Assembly: GCA_017398245.1 (NCBI GenBank) | Contig: JAFQGN010000227.1 | Span: 1-9,200 of the forward strand | Length of the DNA: 9,200 nt | Direction of reading: 5' to 3' | Source: Clostridia bacterium | GTDB taxonomy: Bacteria; Bacillota_A; Clostridia; Christensenellales; Aristaeellaceae | Part shown: positions 1-6,894 of the stretch, piece after piece | Layout: each line of letters starts with the position of its first letter | Position numbering within the stretch: position 1 is the first letter of the stretch | Program-made: the position numbers and the translations under genes | The notes under the pieces: generated by a model | The model's input: the letters and a program-made list of their open reading frames with translations, nothing else | Database searches by the model: none | Told to the model about the DNA's origin: nothing

Positions 1-553
1 CGCACAGGCGCGGCGAGAGATGCGGCTTGCCCTCGGCCCAGTCCGCTTCGATCAGCCCTGCGTCGGCCAGAAGCAGGTCGGCTCCGGCAGCGAACGCAGA
101 AAGGCCGGGAAGCGTGTTCGTATCGCCGGTATAGACAAACGTTTTTCCCTCGCATTCCACCTTCACGCACGATGCGGGCACGGGGTGGCGCGCAGAAAAG
201 AAGCTGATGCGGAAGAGGCCTGTCTCGAAAGTCTCATGCGGACGAAGCTGCCAGCCCACGCTTTCCAGCGCGGCCTTTGCAAAGGCGGGCTCGCTTTGCG
301 CATACACGGGCACGGCGTTCGCTCCCGCAAGATAGCCCAGCGGCAGCATATCGGAAATATGATCCCAATGCAGATGGGAAAGGACGATGGCGTTCAGCGA
401 AGCGGGATCGCGCCGGGCAACCAGCCGCGAAAGCGAACCGCTGCCCAGATCCAGCGCGATGGCCGCGCCGCATCCGGCCTCCAGAAGATAGCCCGAGCAC
501 GCGCCCTGCGCGCCCGGAACGGGGCCCTGCCAGCCCAGTACATGCAATTTCAT
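1..553 (-). CDS. MBL-fold metallohydrolase, YhfI / RNase Z-like (partial, C-terminus outside window)
   Basis: The first 184 codons of a metallo-beta-lactamase-fold enzyme read leftward off the window edge. The reverse-strand translation starts MKLHVLGWQGPVPGAQGACS. It carries the metal-binding signature SHLHWDH (H60-x-H62-x-D64-H65), then H123 in ARHPVP, D144 in YTGDT and H178 in KPHLSP. This order of ligands is that of binuclear zinc hydrolases of the RNase Z / YhfI type, and GACSGYLLEAG with LDLGSG near the N-terminus fits the YhfI-like branch. I infer a cytoplasmic hydrolase; the substrate cannot be told, because RNase Z, phosphodiesterase and lactonase relatives share these motifs. The start ATG (553-551) follows a strong AAGGAGGG ribosome binding site and a good promoter, so the start is secure. 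There is no signal peptide. It is divergent from the asnB-like gene. Confidence 0.9.
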   Translation of the reverse strand, partial: MKLHVLGWQGPVPGAQGACSGYLLEAGCGAAIALDLGSGSLSRLVARRDPASLNAIVLSHLHWDHISDMLPLGYLAGANAVPVYAQSEPAFAKAALESVGWQLRPHETFETGLFRISFFSARHPVPASCVKVECEGKTFVYTGDTNTLPGLSAFAAGADLLLADAGLIEADWAEGKPHLSPRLC

Positions 554-579
554 GGGAAGATCCCTCCTTGGTATCCTTC

Positions 580-608
580 AATATAGCACATCGCCGTGCG
601 CTTCGCAA
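580..608 (-). promoter_or_regulatory. Sigma-A-type promoter of the MBL-fold gene
   Basis: On the minus strand TTGCGA (608-603) is followed after exactly 17 bases by TATATT (585-580). Transcription would start near 573, leaving a short leader with an AAGGAGG ribosome binding site before the ATG at 553. The site lies inside the upstream GTG extension of the divergent asnB-like ORF, which argues that this extension is not coding. Confidence 0.6.
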
Positions 609-637
609 TCCCGGAAAGGGGACAGGCGGGGCGCGCA

Positions 638-643
638 TATAGT
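638..643 (+). promoter_or_regulatory. Possible -10 box of the asnB-like gene
   Basis: TATAGT at 638-643 is the only -10-like hexamer between the divergent promoter and the preferred GTG start at 677. No good -35 box sits 16 to 18 bases upstream, so the call is weak. If real, the transcript would start near 650 with a short leader and a GGGAG ribosome binding site at 661-665. Confidence 0.3.
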
Positions 644-676
644 TTGCGGGAAAGAGATTTGGGAGATGATGCTTGC

Positions 677-2428
677 GTGAATACCCCTGTGTTGGGCATG
701 TTTTTTGCAAAGGATCCGCTGGCGCTGAAGCCGTTTGCGGGCGGGCAGTACCGTGTGATGGGCAGGCATGCGCTGAGCGCGCGGGAAATGTGCGCAGACA
801 GCGGCGCGGCGGCGTGCATATGGGGCAGGCTGCGCGGCGCGAGACAGCTGCGGCGCGCATTGGAGCGGGACGGGGTAAGGACGGAGGAGAATTGCTCCGA
901 TGCGGCGCTGATCCTGGCCGGATACCGGCTTTGGGGTGAGGAGCTACCTGCACATATCGAAGGCCCGGCCTCCGCCGCCGTGATCGACCGCGACGCCGAC
1001 AGGCTGCTGCTCATTCGCGACCGTATGGGCGAAGCGCCTTTGTTTTATGCCCGGGCCTGCGGGGGCGTGGCGTTTTCCGACAGGCCGCTGCCGCTTCTGC
1101 ACGCGCCCGGCGTGAGCCGCACGGTGGACCGGGAGGGCCTGTGTGAAATCTTCGCCCTCGGCCCCGCGCGCACGCCCGGCAAGACGCCTCTGCGGGACAT
1201 AAACGAGCTGGAGCCGGGCTGCTTTCTGCTGGCGAGGGAGAACGATGTGTGCATCGGGCGATATTTTGCGCTGGACGCGCAGGAGCATACCGACGACGAG
1301 CGCACGACGGTCGAAAAAACGCGATTTTTGCTGGAACAGGCTGTGGGGGACACGATCGCGCTGCAGCCTTCCTGCATGATCTCGGGCGGGCTGGATTCGA
1401 GCGCGGTCATGGCGCTGTATGCGAAGATCGCAGGTCGCCCGCCGCTGGGGTTTTCGGTGGATTATGAAGACGACGAGCGCTATTTTGAATCGACCCTGTT
1501 CCGGCCGGAGAGGGATGCTCCATGGGCAAAGCTGGCGTGCGAGGCCGTGGGCGCAAGGCAGGTGTGCATTGAGCTTTCCTCCGCGCGGCTGGCCGAATCG
1601 CTTTCGGATGCGGTGCAGGCGCGCGGCTTTCCGGGCATGGCCGATATCGATTCGTCCCTTTTGCTGTTCGCGCGCTCGATCTCCTCGTGCTCCGAAGCCA
1701 CGCTCATGGGCGAATGCGCCGACGAGGCGTTTGGCGGCTATCCCTGGTTCCAGCGCGACGAGCTGATCTGGCGCGATGGGTTCCCGTGGTCGGGTTCGCT
1801 GCCGCTGCGCGAGAGCGTTTTGCGGGCAGATGTGCGCGAAAAGCTGCGCCTGAGCCGGTATGCGGCCATGCGTTATCATGAAGCCTGCGCTGCGCTGCCC
1901 GTTTTGCCCGGAGAAGAGCAGCGCGAAGCCCGTCTGCGCATGCTGCAGGGGCTGGTGTTCAAGTTTTTCATGCCGAATCTGCAGGAGCGGGCCGTGCGCA
2001 TGTGCATGGCCTCGGGGGTCGTGCCGCTCACGCCGTTTTGCGATGAGAGGCTGATCGAATACCTGTACAATGTGCCGTGGCGGCTGAAGAATCTGCACGG
2101 CGAGACAAAGGGCCTTCTGCGCGAGGCGGTGGGCGAGCTTCTGCCCGACAGGCTTTTGCGGCGCAAAAAGAGCCCCTATCCCAAAACCTGCCACCCGCAG
2201 TACACGCGCCTGGTCTGCGCGCAGATCGAACAGCTGGCAAAGGACGACGACGCGCCCATCTGGGCCGTTTGCGACCGCGAGGCCGTGCTCACCCTTGCCC
2301 GCGGAGATCTTTCTCCCGCGCGCATGCCGTGGTACGGGCAGTTGATGGCCGGGCCGCAGATGCTTGCGTATCTTTTGCAGGTGGATATGTGGCTGCGGCT
2401 GTGCGGCGCGCAGATCAAGCTGGATTAA
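677..2428 (+). CDS. asnB: Asparagine synthetase B-like protein with degenerate glutaminase domain
   Basis: A 583-residue AsnB homologue if started at GTG 677 (GGGAG at 661-665 precedes it); a longer reading from GTG 596 would run through the divergent promoter and is less likely. AsnB makes asparagine from aspartate, ATP and glutamine in the cytoplasm. The C-terminal half is clearly the ATP-pyrophosphatase-fold synthetase: SGGLDSS PP-loop at 236-242, GECADEAFGGYPW at 345-357 and RRKKSPYPK at 495-503, which keeps the catalytic-lysine region. Residues 150-185 (DREGLCEIF, LGPARTPG) match clostridial AsnB closely. The N-terminal Ntn domain is degenerate. There is no MCG start with its Cys nucleophile and no RGPD. 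WGR at 49-51 stands where NGE is expected, although LIRDRMGEAPLFY (112-124) survives. At 446-456 SGVVPLTPFCD replaces the usual G-[LV]-E-x-R-x-PF motif, so the conserved Glu is Val. It may be an ammonia-dependent, repurposed or inactive paralogue. There is no obvious frameshift. Confidence 0.85.
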   Translation: MNTPVLGMFFAKDPLALKPFAGGQYRVMGRHALSAREMCADSGAAACIWGRLRGARQLRRALERDGVRTEENCSDAALILAGYRLWGEELPAHIEGPASAAVIDRDADRLLLIRDRMGEAPLFYARACGGVAFSDRPLPLLHAPGVSRTVDREGLCEIFALGPARTPGKTPLRDINELEPGCFLLARENDVCIGRYFALDAQEHTDDERTTVEKTRFLLEQAVGDTIALQPSCMISGGLDSSAVMALYAKIAGRPPLGFSVDYEDDERYFESTLFRPERDAPWAKLACEAVGARQVCIELSSARLAESLSDAVQARGFPGMADIDSSLLLFARSISSCSEATLMGECADEAFGGYPWFQRDELIWRDGFPWSGSLPLRESVLRADVREKLRLSRYAAMRYHEACAALPVLPGEEQREARLRMLQGLVFKFFMPNLQERAVRMCMASGVVPLTPFCDERLIEYLYNVPWRLKNLHGETKGLLREAVGELLPDRLLRRKKSPYPKTCHPQYTRLVCAQIEQLAKDDDAPIWAVCDREAVLTLARGDLSPARMPWYGQLMAGPQMLAYLLQVDMWLRLCGAQIKLD

Positions 2429-2606
2429 GGGAAGACAGGGCTGCCTGTTGCCTTCAGGCGTGAGGATCGTACGGAATGCATGCCGGGCTGCTTATCGGCC
2501 GCAGGCGCGCGTGGTATGCCGGTTCGGTTTGCACGGGAGTGCGGGCGGATTGCAGGAAACAGGCGAAATCAAGGCGGAAATGTTAAAAAATGGGAGCGGA
2601 ATTGTA
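2429..2606. other. Intergenic stretch without a recognised gene
   Basis: The 178 bases between the asnB-like stop codon and the 6S promoter hold no convincing coding sequence. A small hairpin (ACAGG 2435-2439 with CCTGT 2444-2448) follows the stop codon but has no U-tract, so it is not a clear terminator. Confidence 0.4.
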
Positions 2607-2635
2607 TTGACAGACGGCGGTCGGGCCGCTATAAT
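2607..2635 (+). promoter_or_regulatory. Consensus sigma-A promoter of the 6S-like RNA
   Basis: TTGACA at 2607-2612 and TATAAT at 2630-2635 are both perfect consensus hexamers with an ideal 17-base spacer, the strongest promoter in the window. Transcription should begin near 2642. No start codon with a ribosome binding site follows; the next 200 bases are structured instead, which is what one expects for an abundant non-coding RNA. Confidence 0.85.
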
Positions 2636-2641
2636 CTTCTT

Positions 2642-2849
2642 CGGAGCGAGCGATCGTTCCATCCTGGGGTGTTCGTAACGTTTCTGCATTTACCCACATT
2701 TTCACAAAAGGATGCCGGAGTCATTACCGCGACTGATGTCATGCCCCCGCACTTGTGCGCCAGGGGAAGACAGATGCACGTGCAGGCATCCGCCCTGCCA
2801 TTGGCGGGTGAAAACGCAGGGGCGAGCGGCACTTTCGGGGCCTTTTTTT
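2642..2849 (+). ncRNA. ssrS: 6S RNA (regulator of housekeeping RNA polymerase)
   Basis: A transcript of about 205 nt folds as a long interrupted hairpin with a central bubble, the 6S architecture. The closing stem pairs CCTGGGGTG (2663-2671) with CACTTTCGGGG (2830-2840) with one bulge, and TTCGT (2672-2676) with GCGAG (2822-2826). This parallels the CUGAGAUGUUCGC / CAUCUCGG closing region of E. coli 6S. Further in, CTGC/GCAG and TTTACCC (2689-2695)/GGGTGAAA (2806-2813) pair. The 5' side of the bubble (ACATTTTCACAAAA) is open, and the 3' side can form a small hairpin CGCC/GGCG (2791-2806). The apical arm starts with GGATGCC (2710-2716)/GGCATCC (2785-2791) and ends in CCCC-GCAC/GTGC-GGGG. A run of seven T follows at 2843-2849. 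Known role: 6S binds sigma-A RNA polymerase as an open-promoter mimic. The call rests on my hand fold; another structured RNA is possible. Confidence 0.75.
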
Positions 2850-2856
2850 ACCACAG

Positions 2857-2881
2857 AGCAGTCCTTCGGGGCTGCTTTTTT
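2857..2881 (+). terminator. Rho-independent terminator after the 6S-like RNA
   Basis: AGCAGTCC (2857-2864), a TTCG tetraloop and GGGCTGCT (2869-2876) form an 8-bp stem with one G-U pair, followed by TTTTTT. It lies just after the U-tract of the 6S-like RNA and would act as a second, stronger stop. Confidence 0.85.
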
Positions 2882-2948
2882 GTTTTGATACAGATGTTCT
2901 CTCTGAAAGGGGCTGCCGGGTGCGTAGCTTAAGGAGCCTGCGCATGCT

Positions 2949-2977
2949 TTGCTGCGATTTTTGCGGATAAGTATTCT
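2949..2977 (+). promoter_or_regulatory. Possible promoter of the 390-residue unknown gene
   Basis: TTGCTG (2949-2954) and TATTCT (2972-2977) are separated by 17 bases. TACAAT at 2977-2982 is an alternative -10 but lacks a -35 at the right distance. If used, repeat copy A would lie in the 5' leader of the downstream gene. Confidence 0.35.
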
Positions 2978-2983
2978 ACAATT

Positions 2984-3048
2984 CCCCTAATATGGGATTC
3001 TCAAGGGGCAATGTCCCTTGAGCAGGGGCGCGGGGACGGAATTCCCGC
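2984..3048 (+). repeat. Multi-hairpin intergenic repeat, copy A
   Basis: The first of three related elements. It has a small CCC/GGG hairpin (2985-2996), the main stem CTCAAGGGGC (3000-3009) / GTCCCTTGAG (3013-3022) with loop AAT, and a diverged third stem GCGGG (3030-3034)/CCCGC (3044-3048). Compared with copies B and C the main stem has C-G where they have T-A (CTC/GAG against CTT/AAG), a compensated change. It sits in the leader of the unknown gene, in the same orientation as copy C. Confidence 0.75.
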
Positions 3049-3110
3049 CGTTTGCCGGGTTCTTCCCGCGGCTGCGGCGGCATATTCTGCTGCGGAGAGG
3101 GGGCATTGCC

Positions 3111-4283
3111 ATGATGAAAAACGATTACCGGCGCGCGCTGATCATGCTGCGCGCTTTGGAGCCGGGCCTGAGCGGATATGTGCGCCTGGAGCGCAGGACG
3201 CTGATGGGAACCATGCAGTTCAATGTTTCCGGCCTGCGCACGGCGGATTCCTTGCAGGCGGCTTTGGCCGCGCGCACGCCGACGGGCTGGAAGATCGTGC
3301 ATATTGGAACTCTCGGCCAAAACCAGCGCGGACAGGCGGGCCTGAACTGGACGTTCGACCCGCGCAGCATAGAGGGGCTGCCGCTGGAACGCTATGCCGC
3401 GCTGCTGGTGCTTGCCCTTGGCGAGGACGGCTGCCGGACGCTGCTCACGGGCTATGTGAACGGCTCGGTCCGCCTGGACTGGCAACGCGTGGAGGACGCC
3501 GCTTGCGCAAGCTATACGCCGCAGCCGCGCTCTGCGCAGCCGGAGGATAGGAGTGCGGTGTGCGACGCTGCTTTGGAGGACAGCGCGCAGTCGGAAGAGA
3601 CAGGCGCGCTGAGCGATGAACAGCCGGATGCGATCCCGGCGCAGGAGGATACGGCAGGCCCGTCCTGCACAACGCCCATTTTCCTGCCCGCGCAGGAGGA
3701 AGAGAGAATCGGTGAGCCGGCTGCGCAGGAGGGGCAGTTGCCGGGGACGACGCCCATCTTTCTTTCGCAGGGGGTGACGGACGAAGGCGAAGCGCGGGAA
3801 GAAGAGGCTGTTTCCACGGCGGAAGAGGAGATGGACCGGCCTGCGATGAGCGCAGGTGTTCTGGAGGAGCAAGACGCAATGGACGTCTCCGCGATGGGCG
3901 CAGGTGTTCTGGCGGCGCAGGATCCGATGGACGTTCCCGCAGGCGGGGTTACGGCTTTGCAGGCGCTGGGGATCGACCCGGAAAAGCCATGGCCGGAGGG
4001 GATCGAGCCCCTGCGCGCCGTCTTTGCCGCCGCGCCGCCCGTACCGGTTTCCGCGCAGCCGGGCTATGTGTTCATCCGAGCGTGGCATTCGGCCTCGTGT
4101 CCGGAATGCGCGGTGGGTGTGCGCGCTGTGAACGGGGCGCCGGAGAGCGTGGCATGGGCCATTCCCGGGGAAAAGGCACCGCAGCCGCCGGAGGGTCTTG
4201 AGGGGTACACATGGCAGGACGGATGGTGGATCGCCGTGGCCGATGCGCAAAGCGGCGCGTACCGGGTCATTGCGCCGGAATAA
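3111..4283 (+). CDS. Protein of unknown function with acidic repeat-containing linker
   Basis: I do not recognise a named family. The start at ATG 3111 (or 3114) follows a GAGGGGG ribosome binding site at 3097-3103; the longer reading from 3018 would run through repeat copy A. The protein has 390 residues, with no signal peptide or membrane segment. Residues 1-135 look like a compact globular domain (YVRLERRTLMGTMQFNVSGL, then GQAGLNWTFD and GLPLERYAALLV). Residues 136-285 are acidic and rich in Ala, Gln and Glu, with short internal repeats: TTPIFL at 187-192 and 213-218, and a SAGVLEEQDAMDV / GAGVLAAQDPMDV pair at 248-275. Residues 295-390 form a second domain with PGYVFIRAW, CPECAVGVRAVNG, VAWAIPG and PPEGLEGYTWQDGWW. 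The layout suggests two domains joined by a flexible linker, possibly a ligand-binding or envelope-associated accessory protein; that is a guess. It is monocistronic by spacing. Confidence 0.75.
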   Translation: MMKNDYRRALIMLRALEPGLSGYVRLERRTLMGTMQFNVSGLRTADSLQAALAARTPTGWKIVHIGTLGQNQRGQAGLNWTFDPRSIEGLPLERYAALLVLALGEDGCRTLLTGYVNGSVRLDWQRVEDAACASYTPQPRSAQPEDRSAVCDAALEDSAQSEETGALSDEQPDAIPAQEDTAGPSCTTPIFLPAQEEERIGEPAAQEGQLPGTTPIFLSQGVTDEGEAREEEAVSTAEEEMDRPAMSAGVLEEQDAMDVSAMGAGVLAAQDPMDVPAGGVTALQALGIDPEKPWPEGIEPLRAVFAAAPPVPVSAQPGYVFIRAWHSASCPECAVGVRAVNGAPESVAWAIPGEKAPQPPEGLEGYTWQDGWWIAVADAQSGAYRVIAPE

Positions 4284-4432
4284 AGAAGCGGATCCGGCGA
4301 CGCGGGGAAAGTGAATTCTGTCGTTGCGCCGGAATAAAAGGACGGCAGCCCGGCGCGGCAGGATTTGTCGCCGGGCAGGGATAGAGAAGCAGGCGGCGCA
4401 GGGCGGATGGACGGGACTATCGCGCCGGAGAA
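4267..4432 (+). repeat. Decayed repeats of the unknown gene's 3' end
   Basis: The last codons and stop of the unknown gene (TCATTGCGCCGGAATAAA, 4267-4284) recur 54 bases later as TCGTTGCGCCGGAATAAA (4321-4338), 17 of 18 bases identical. A weaker third version, TATCGCGCCGGAGAA, is at 4418-4432. These look like relics of duplicated gene tails or local slippage. An 8-bp GC stem (GCCCGGCG 4348-4355 / CGCCGGGC 4369-4376) lies between the second and third versions but has no U-tract. I see no gene in 4284-4630. Confidence 0.5.
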
Positions 4433-4566
4433 GGATAAGGCTGTGTTGGATAGGCGAAACAAACTGATCTGAGCTGACGCGAGTAGCACTGCGCAGCAGA
4501 TGGAGCGGCGGCGTATTGTGCGCGCTGCACTACGACAGAAGAGGCCCAGGCCTGTCGGCCCGTTCC

Positions 4567-4595
4567 TTGCCTGCAATGGCGCGCGGTGCTATAAT
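4567..4595 (+). promoter_or_regulatory. Promoter of the MFS transporter gene
   Basis: TTGCCT (4567-4572), a 17-base spacer and TATAAT (4590-4595). TG at 4587-4588 adds an extended -10 (TGCTATAAT). The predicted start near 4602 leaves a leader of about 29 bases with AAAGGGG before the ATG at 4631. Confidence 0.75.
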
Positions 4596-4630
4596 GGCGT
4601 GGATATTGGTTTACGAAAGGGGAATGCCCG

Positions 4631-5908
4631 ATGCGGCGCATGGCAGGGGCGGACGAATATAAAACCAGCATACGGTGCACTATCATCGAGGCGGCGCTGG
4701 AGTATTTCATCAGCATTCTGGTCTCGGGCGCGTATCTTGCGCGTATTACGGGCGCGCTGGGCTTTTCGGACAGCCTGACGGGCGTGCTTTCCTCGTTTGT
4801 TTCGCTGGGCTGCCTGTTTCAGCTGGGCTCTGTCGTGCTGCTGAAGAACGTGCGCAGCGCGAAAAAACCTGTGCTGGCCGGATACACGGTGAACCAGCTG
4901 CTGTTTGTGCTGGTCTATCTGCTGCCCGTGCTGCCGATGGCCGCTGCGGTCAAGACGGTTCTGTTTCTTGTCTGCTTCTGCGGCGCGTTCGCCATTTCGA
5001 ACCTGATCATTCCGGCAAAGACGGACTGGTTTCTCGGCCTTGTGGACGATCGCTCGCGCGGTATGTTTACGGCGAAGAAGGAGATCGTCAGCCTCATCGG
5101 CGGCATGGCCTTCAGCTTCGGCATGGGGCGCATGATCGACACGCTCGAGGCGGCGGGAAACACGCCCGGCGCGTTTATTGCCGGTGCGGTCACGGTTTTT
5201 GTGCTGATGGTACTGCACAAGTTTTCGATTCTGCCTGTGAAGGAAAAAGCGAGGGCGGCCGGTGCGCCCGGCGAAAAGGCGGATATCCGAGCGCTGCTGA
5301 AGGACGGCATGTTCCTGCGCATTGTGCTGGTGTTCGTGCTGTGGAACATCGCCATGTATTCGGCCGTTCCCTTCTACGGCGCGTACCAGATCAAGGAACT
5401 CGGCTTTTCGATGACCTTCGTTTCGATCCTGTCCATCGCCTACGCTGTTGTGAGGGCGAGCTGTTCCCCGGCGATGGGCCGCCTTGCGGACAGGAAGGGA
5501 TTTGGTTCCATGGTGCGGCTGTGCTTTGCGATCGCCGCGCTGGGCTTTTTTGTGAACATATTCACCGTTCCGGCAAACGGCAAGGTGTTTTACATGCTGT
5601 ATTACTGCCTGAACGCGATCTCGATGGCGGGGATCAATTCCTCCATCGCCAACCTGATCTTCGACCATGTGCACGGCCCGAACCGGCGCAGCGCCCTGGC
5701 GATCAATTCGGCTGTGGGCGGGGCCTCGGGCTTTCTGGCTACATGCTGCATGAGCGCGGTCGTCGCGCGGATCCAGCAGCAGGGCAACGCGCTCTTCGGG
5801 CTGCATATGTACCCGGCGCAGTTTGCCTCGGCCGTGGCATTCGGCATTACGGCGCTGCTCGTTGCGTATGTGCATTTTGCCGTGGTGCGGCCTTCGCGGG
5901 GGAAATAA
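4631..5908 (+). CDS. Major facilitator superfamily (MFS) transporter
   Basis: A 425-residue integral membrane protein, the usual MFS length. Hydrophobic stretches can be read at about residues 18-40, 50-72, 83-102, 106-128, 152-166, 180-200, 229-250, 260-280, 296-312, 318-342, 355-378 and 396-418, consistent with twelve helices. GRLADRKG at 283-290 is the MFS motif A (G-x-L-a-D-r-x-G) in the second half, and DDRSRG at 139-144 is a charged loop typical of the first half. A charged loop at about 203-225 would link the two six-helix bundles. MFS proteins move small solutes, drugs or nutrients by uniport or ion-coupled transport at the cytoplasmic membrane; nothing here fixes the substrate. The start at ATG 4631 has AAAGGGG just upstream and its own extended -10 promoter. 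No terminator separates it from uppP 82 bases downstream, so read-through is possible. Confidence 0.88.
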   Translation: MRRMAGADEYKTSIRCTIIEAALEYFISILVSGAYLARITGALGFSDSLTGVLSSFVSLGCLFQLGSVVLLKNVRSAKKPVLAGYTVNQLLFVLVYLLPVLPMAAAVKTVLFLVCFCGAFAISNLIIPAKTDWFLGLVDDRSRGMFTAKKEIVSLIGGMAFSFGMGRMIDTLEAAGNTPGAFIAGAVTVFVLMVLHKFSILPVKEKARAAGAPGEKADIRALLKDGMFLRIVLVFVLWNIAMYSAVPFYGAYQIKELGFSMTFVSILSIAYAVVRASCSPAMGRLADRKGFGSMVRLCFAIAALGFFVNIFTVPANGKVFYMLYYCLNAISMAGINSSIANLIFDHVHGPNRRSALAINSAVGGASGFLATCCMSAVVARIQQQGNALFGLHMYPAQFASAVAFGITALLVAYVHFAVVRPSRGK

Positions 5909-5919
5909 CGCGCGCCGCC

Positions 5920-5948
5920 TTGTACAGGGCTCGGGTTGCTGATACAAT
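5920..5948 (+). promoter_or_regulatory. Promoter of uppP
   Basis: TTGTAC (5920-5925), a 17-base spacer and TACAAT (5943-5948), with TG at 5940-5941 giving an extended -10 (TGATACAAT). It begins just after the MFS stop codon, so uppP can be transcribed on its own as well as by read-through. Confidence 0.65.
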
Positions 5949-5990
5949 GGGACTGCGAGAAACGACTTGATAAAGAAAGGGATAAAAAAT

Positions 5991-6851
5991 ATGAATGTAT
6001 TGCAGGCCGTAGTGCTGGGCGCTGTGCAGGGTCTGGCCGAGTTTCTGCCGGTCAGCTCTTCGGGGCATCTGGTGCTGGTGCAGAAGATCTTCGGCATGGA
6101 GACCGGCTCGATCACGCTGGAGGTGCTCATGCACCTGGGCACGCTGATCGCCGTTTTCGCCGTGTACTGGCGCGAGATCTGGAACATGATCTGCCACCCG
6201 TGGAAGAGCGATCTGAAATGGCTGGTTGTTGCGACGATCCCGGCGGTGGTCGTTCGCCTTCTCTATACCGATCTGTTCGTGAAAATTTTCGAAGGCACGG
6301 CGGTGGAAGGCATATTTGCCGCCATCCGCGACGGCCTCGGTGGGTTTATCGATACCGCGTTTGCCGGTGGGTTCCTCGGCTGGGCATTTTTGCTAACCAG
6401 CGGCATTTTGATGCTGGGCGAATACCTTTCCCGAAAGGCGATGAAGCGCCACAGGAACGTGCGCGGTGCGGATGCGATCGTGATGGGTCTGATGCAGGCG
6501 GTGGCCGTGCTGCCGGGCGTTTCGCGCAGCGGTTCCACCATTGCCGGCGGCCGTGCCAGGGGCCTTTCCGGCAAAAAGACGGCCGATTTCGCGTTTATGA
6601 TGTCCATCCCGGCTATTCTCGGCGCGGTGGTGATGGACGGCAAGGACATTCTTACCGGCGAGATCGCCGAAGCTCTGCCCGTCATGCCGATGATCGTGGG
6701 CGTGCTCACCAGCATGGTGTTCGGCTTTATCGCCATCCGCTTTATGATCGCTGCGGTCAAGAAGGGCGGTATGCGCCATTTCGCGGTGTACACCTTCTGT
6801 CTCGGCCTGCTCGTGCTGGTCGATCAGTACATTACGCACATTTTTTTCTGA
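5991..6851 (+). CDS. uppP: Undecaprenyl-diphosphatase (UppP/BacA)
   Basis: UppP dephosphorylates undecaprenyl diphosphate to the monophosphate lipid carrier used for peptidoglycan and other wall polymers; it acts in the membrane, and extra copies often raise bacitracin resistance. The protein has 286 residues, close to the family's usual 265-290. The first signature, QGLAEFLPVSSSGHL, is at residues 13-27 with Glu17 and His26; the second, PGVSRSGSTI, is at 175-184 with Arg179. Both are the family's active-site motifs. Several hydrophobic segments fit the polytopic fold, including about 44-60, 76-92, 128-143, 203-216, 232-255 and 264-284. The motif 2 extension GGRARGLSGKKTADFAF has an Arg (R188) where a small or hydrophobic residue is more usual, a minor oddity. 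ATG 5991 is preferred, with GAAAGGGA at 5975-5982; TTG 5967 is in frame but has a poorer context. Confidence 0.95.
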   Translation: MNVLQAVVLGAVQGLAEFLPVSSSGHLVLVQKIFGMETGSITLEVLMHLGTLIAVFAVYWREIWNMICHPWKSDLKWLVVATIPAVVVRLLYTDLFVKIFEGTAVEGIFAAIRDGLGGFIDTAFAGGFLGWAFLLTSGILMLGEYLSRKAMKRHRNVRGADAIVMGLMQAVAVLPGVSRSGSTIAGGRARGLSGKKTADFAFMMSIPAILGAVVMDGKDILTGEIAEALPVMPMIVGVLTSMVFGFIAIRFMIAAVKKGGMRHFAVYTFCLGLLVLVDQYITHIFF

Positions 6852-6894
6852 GTGCGGGGGAAGTACGTCAGGGGCGCTGCCATGAGGTACGGCA

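Noticed and set aside
596..676. N-terminal extension of the asnB-like frame from GTG 596.
   Set aside because: It overlaps the divergent MBL promoter and the possible -10 at 638-643, has no AsnB-like sequence, and no ribosome binding site as good as that before GTG 677.
2480..2932. A 150-codon plus-strand frame across the 6S region.
   Set aside because: No ribosome binding site, and it runs through a consensus promoter, a structured RNA and a terminator.
2976..4250. A 424-codon minus-strand frame opposite the unknown gene.
   Set aside because: Its composition is that of a shadow frame and it ends in the repeat; the plus-strand frame has the ribosome binding site and domain-like sequence.
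4589..6187. A 532-codon minus-strand frame opposite the MFS and uppP genes.
   Set aside because: Arg/His/Gln-rich translation, typical of an antisense frame in GC-rich DNA; it spans two real genes and their intergenic region.
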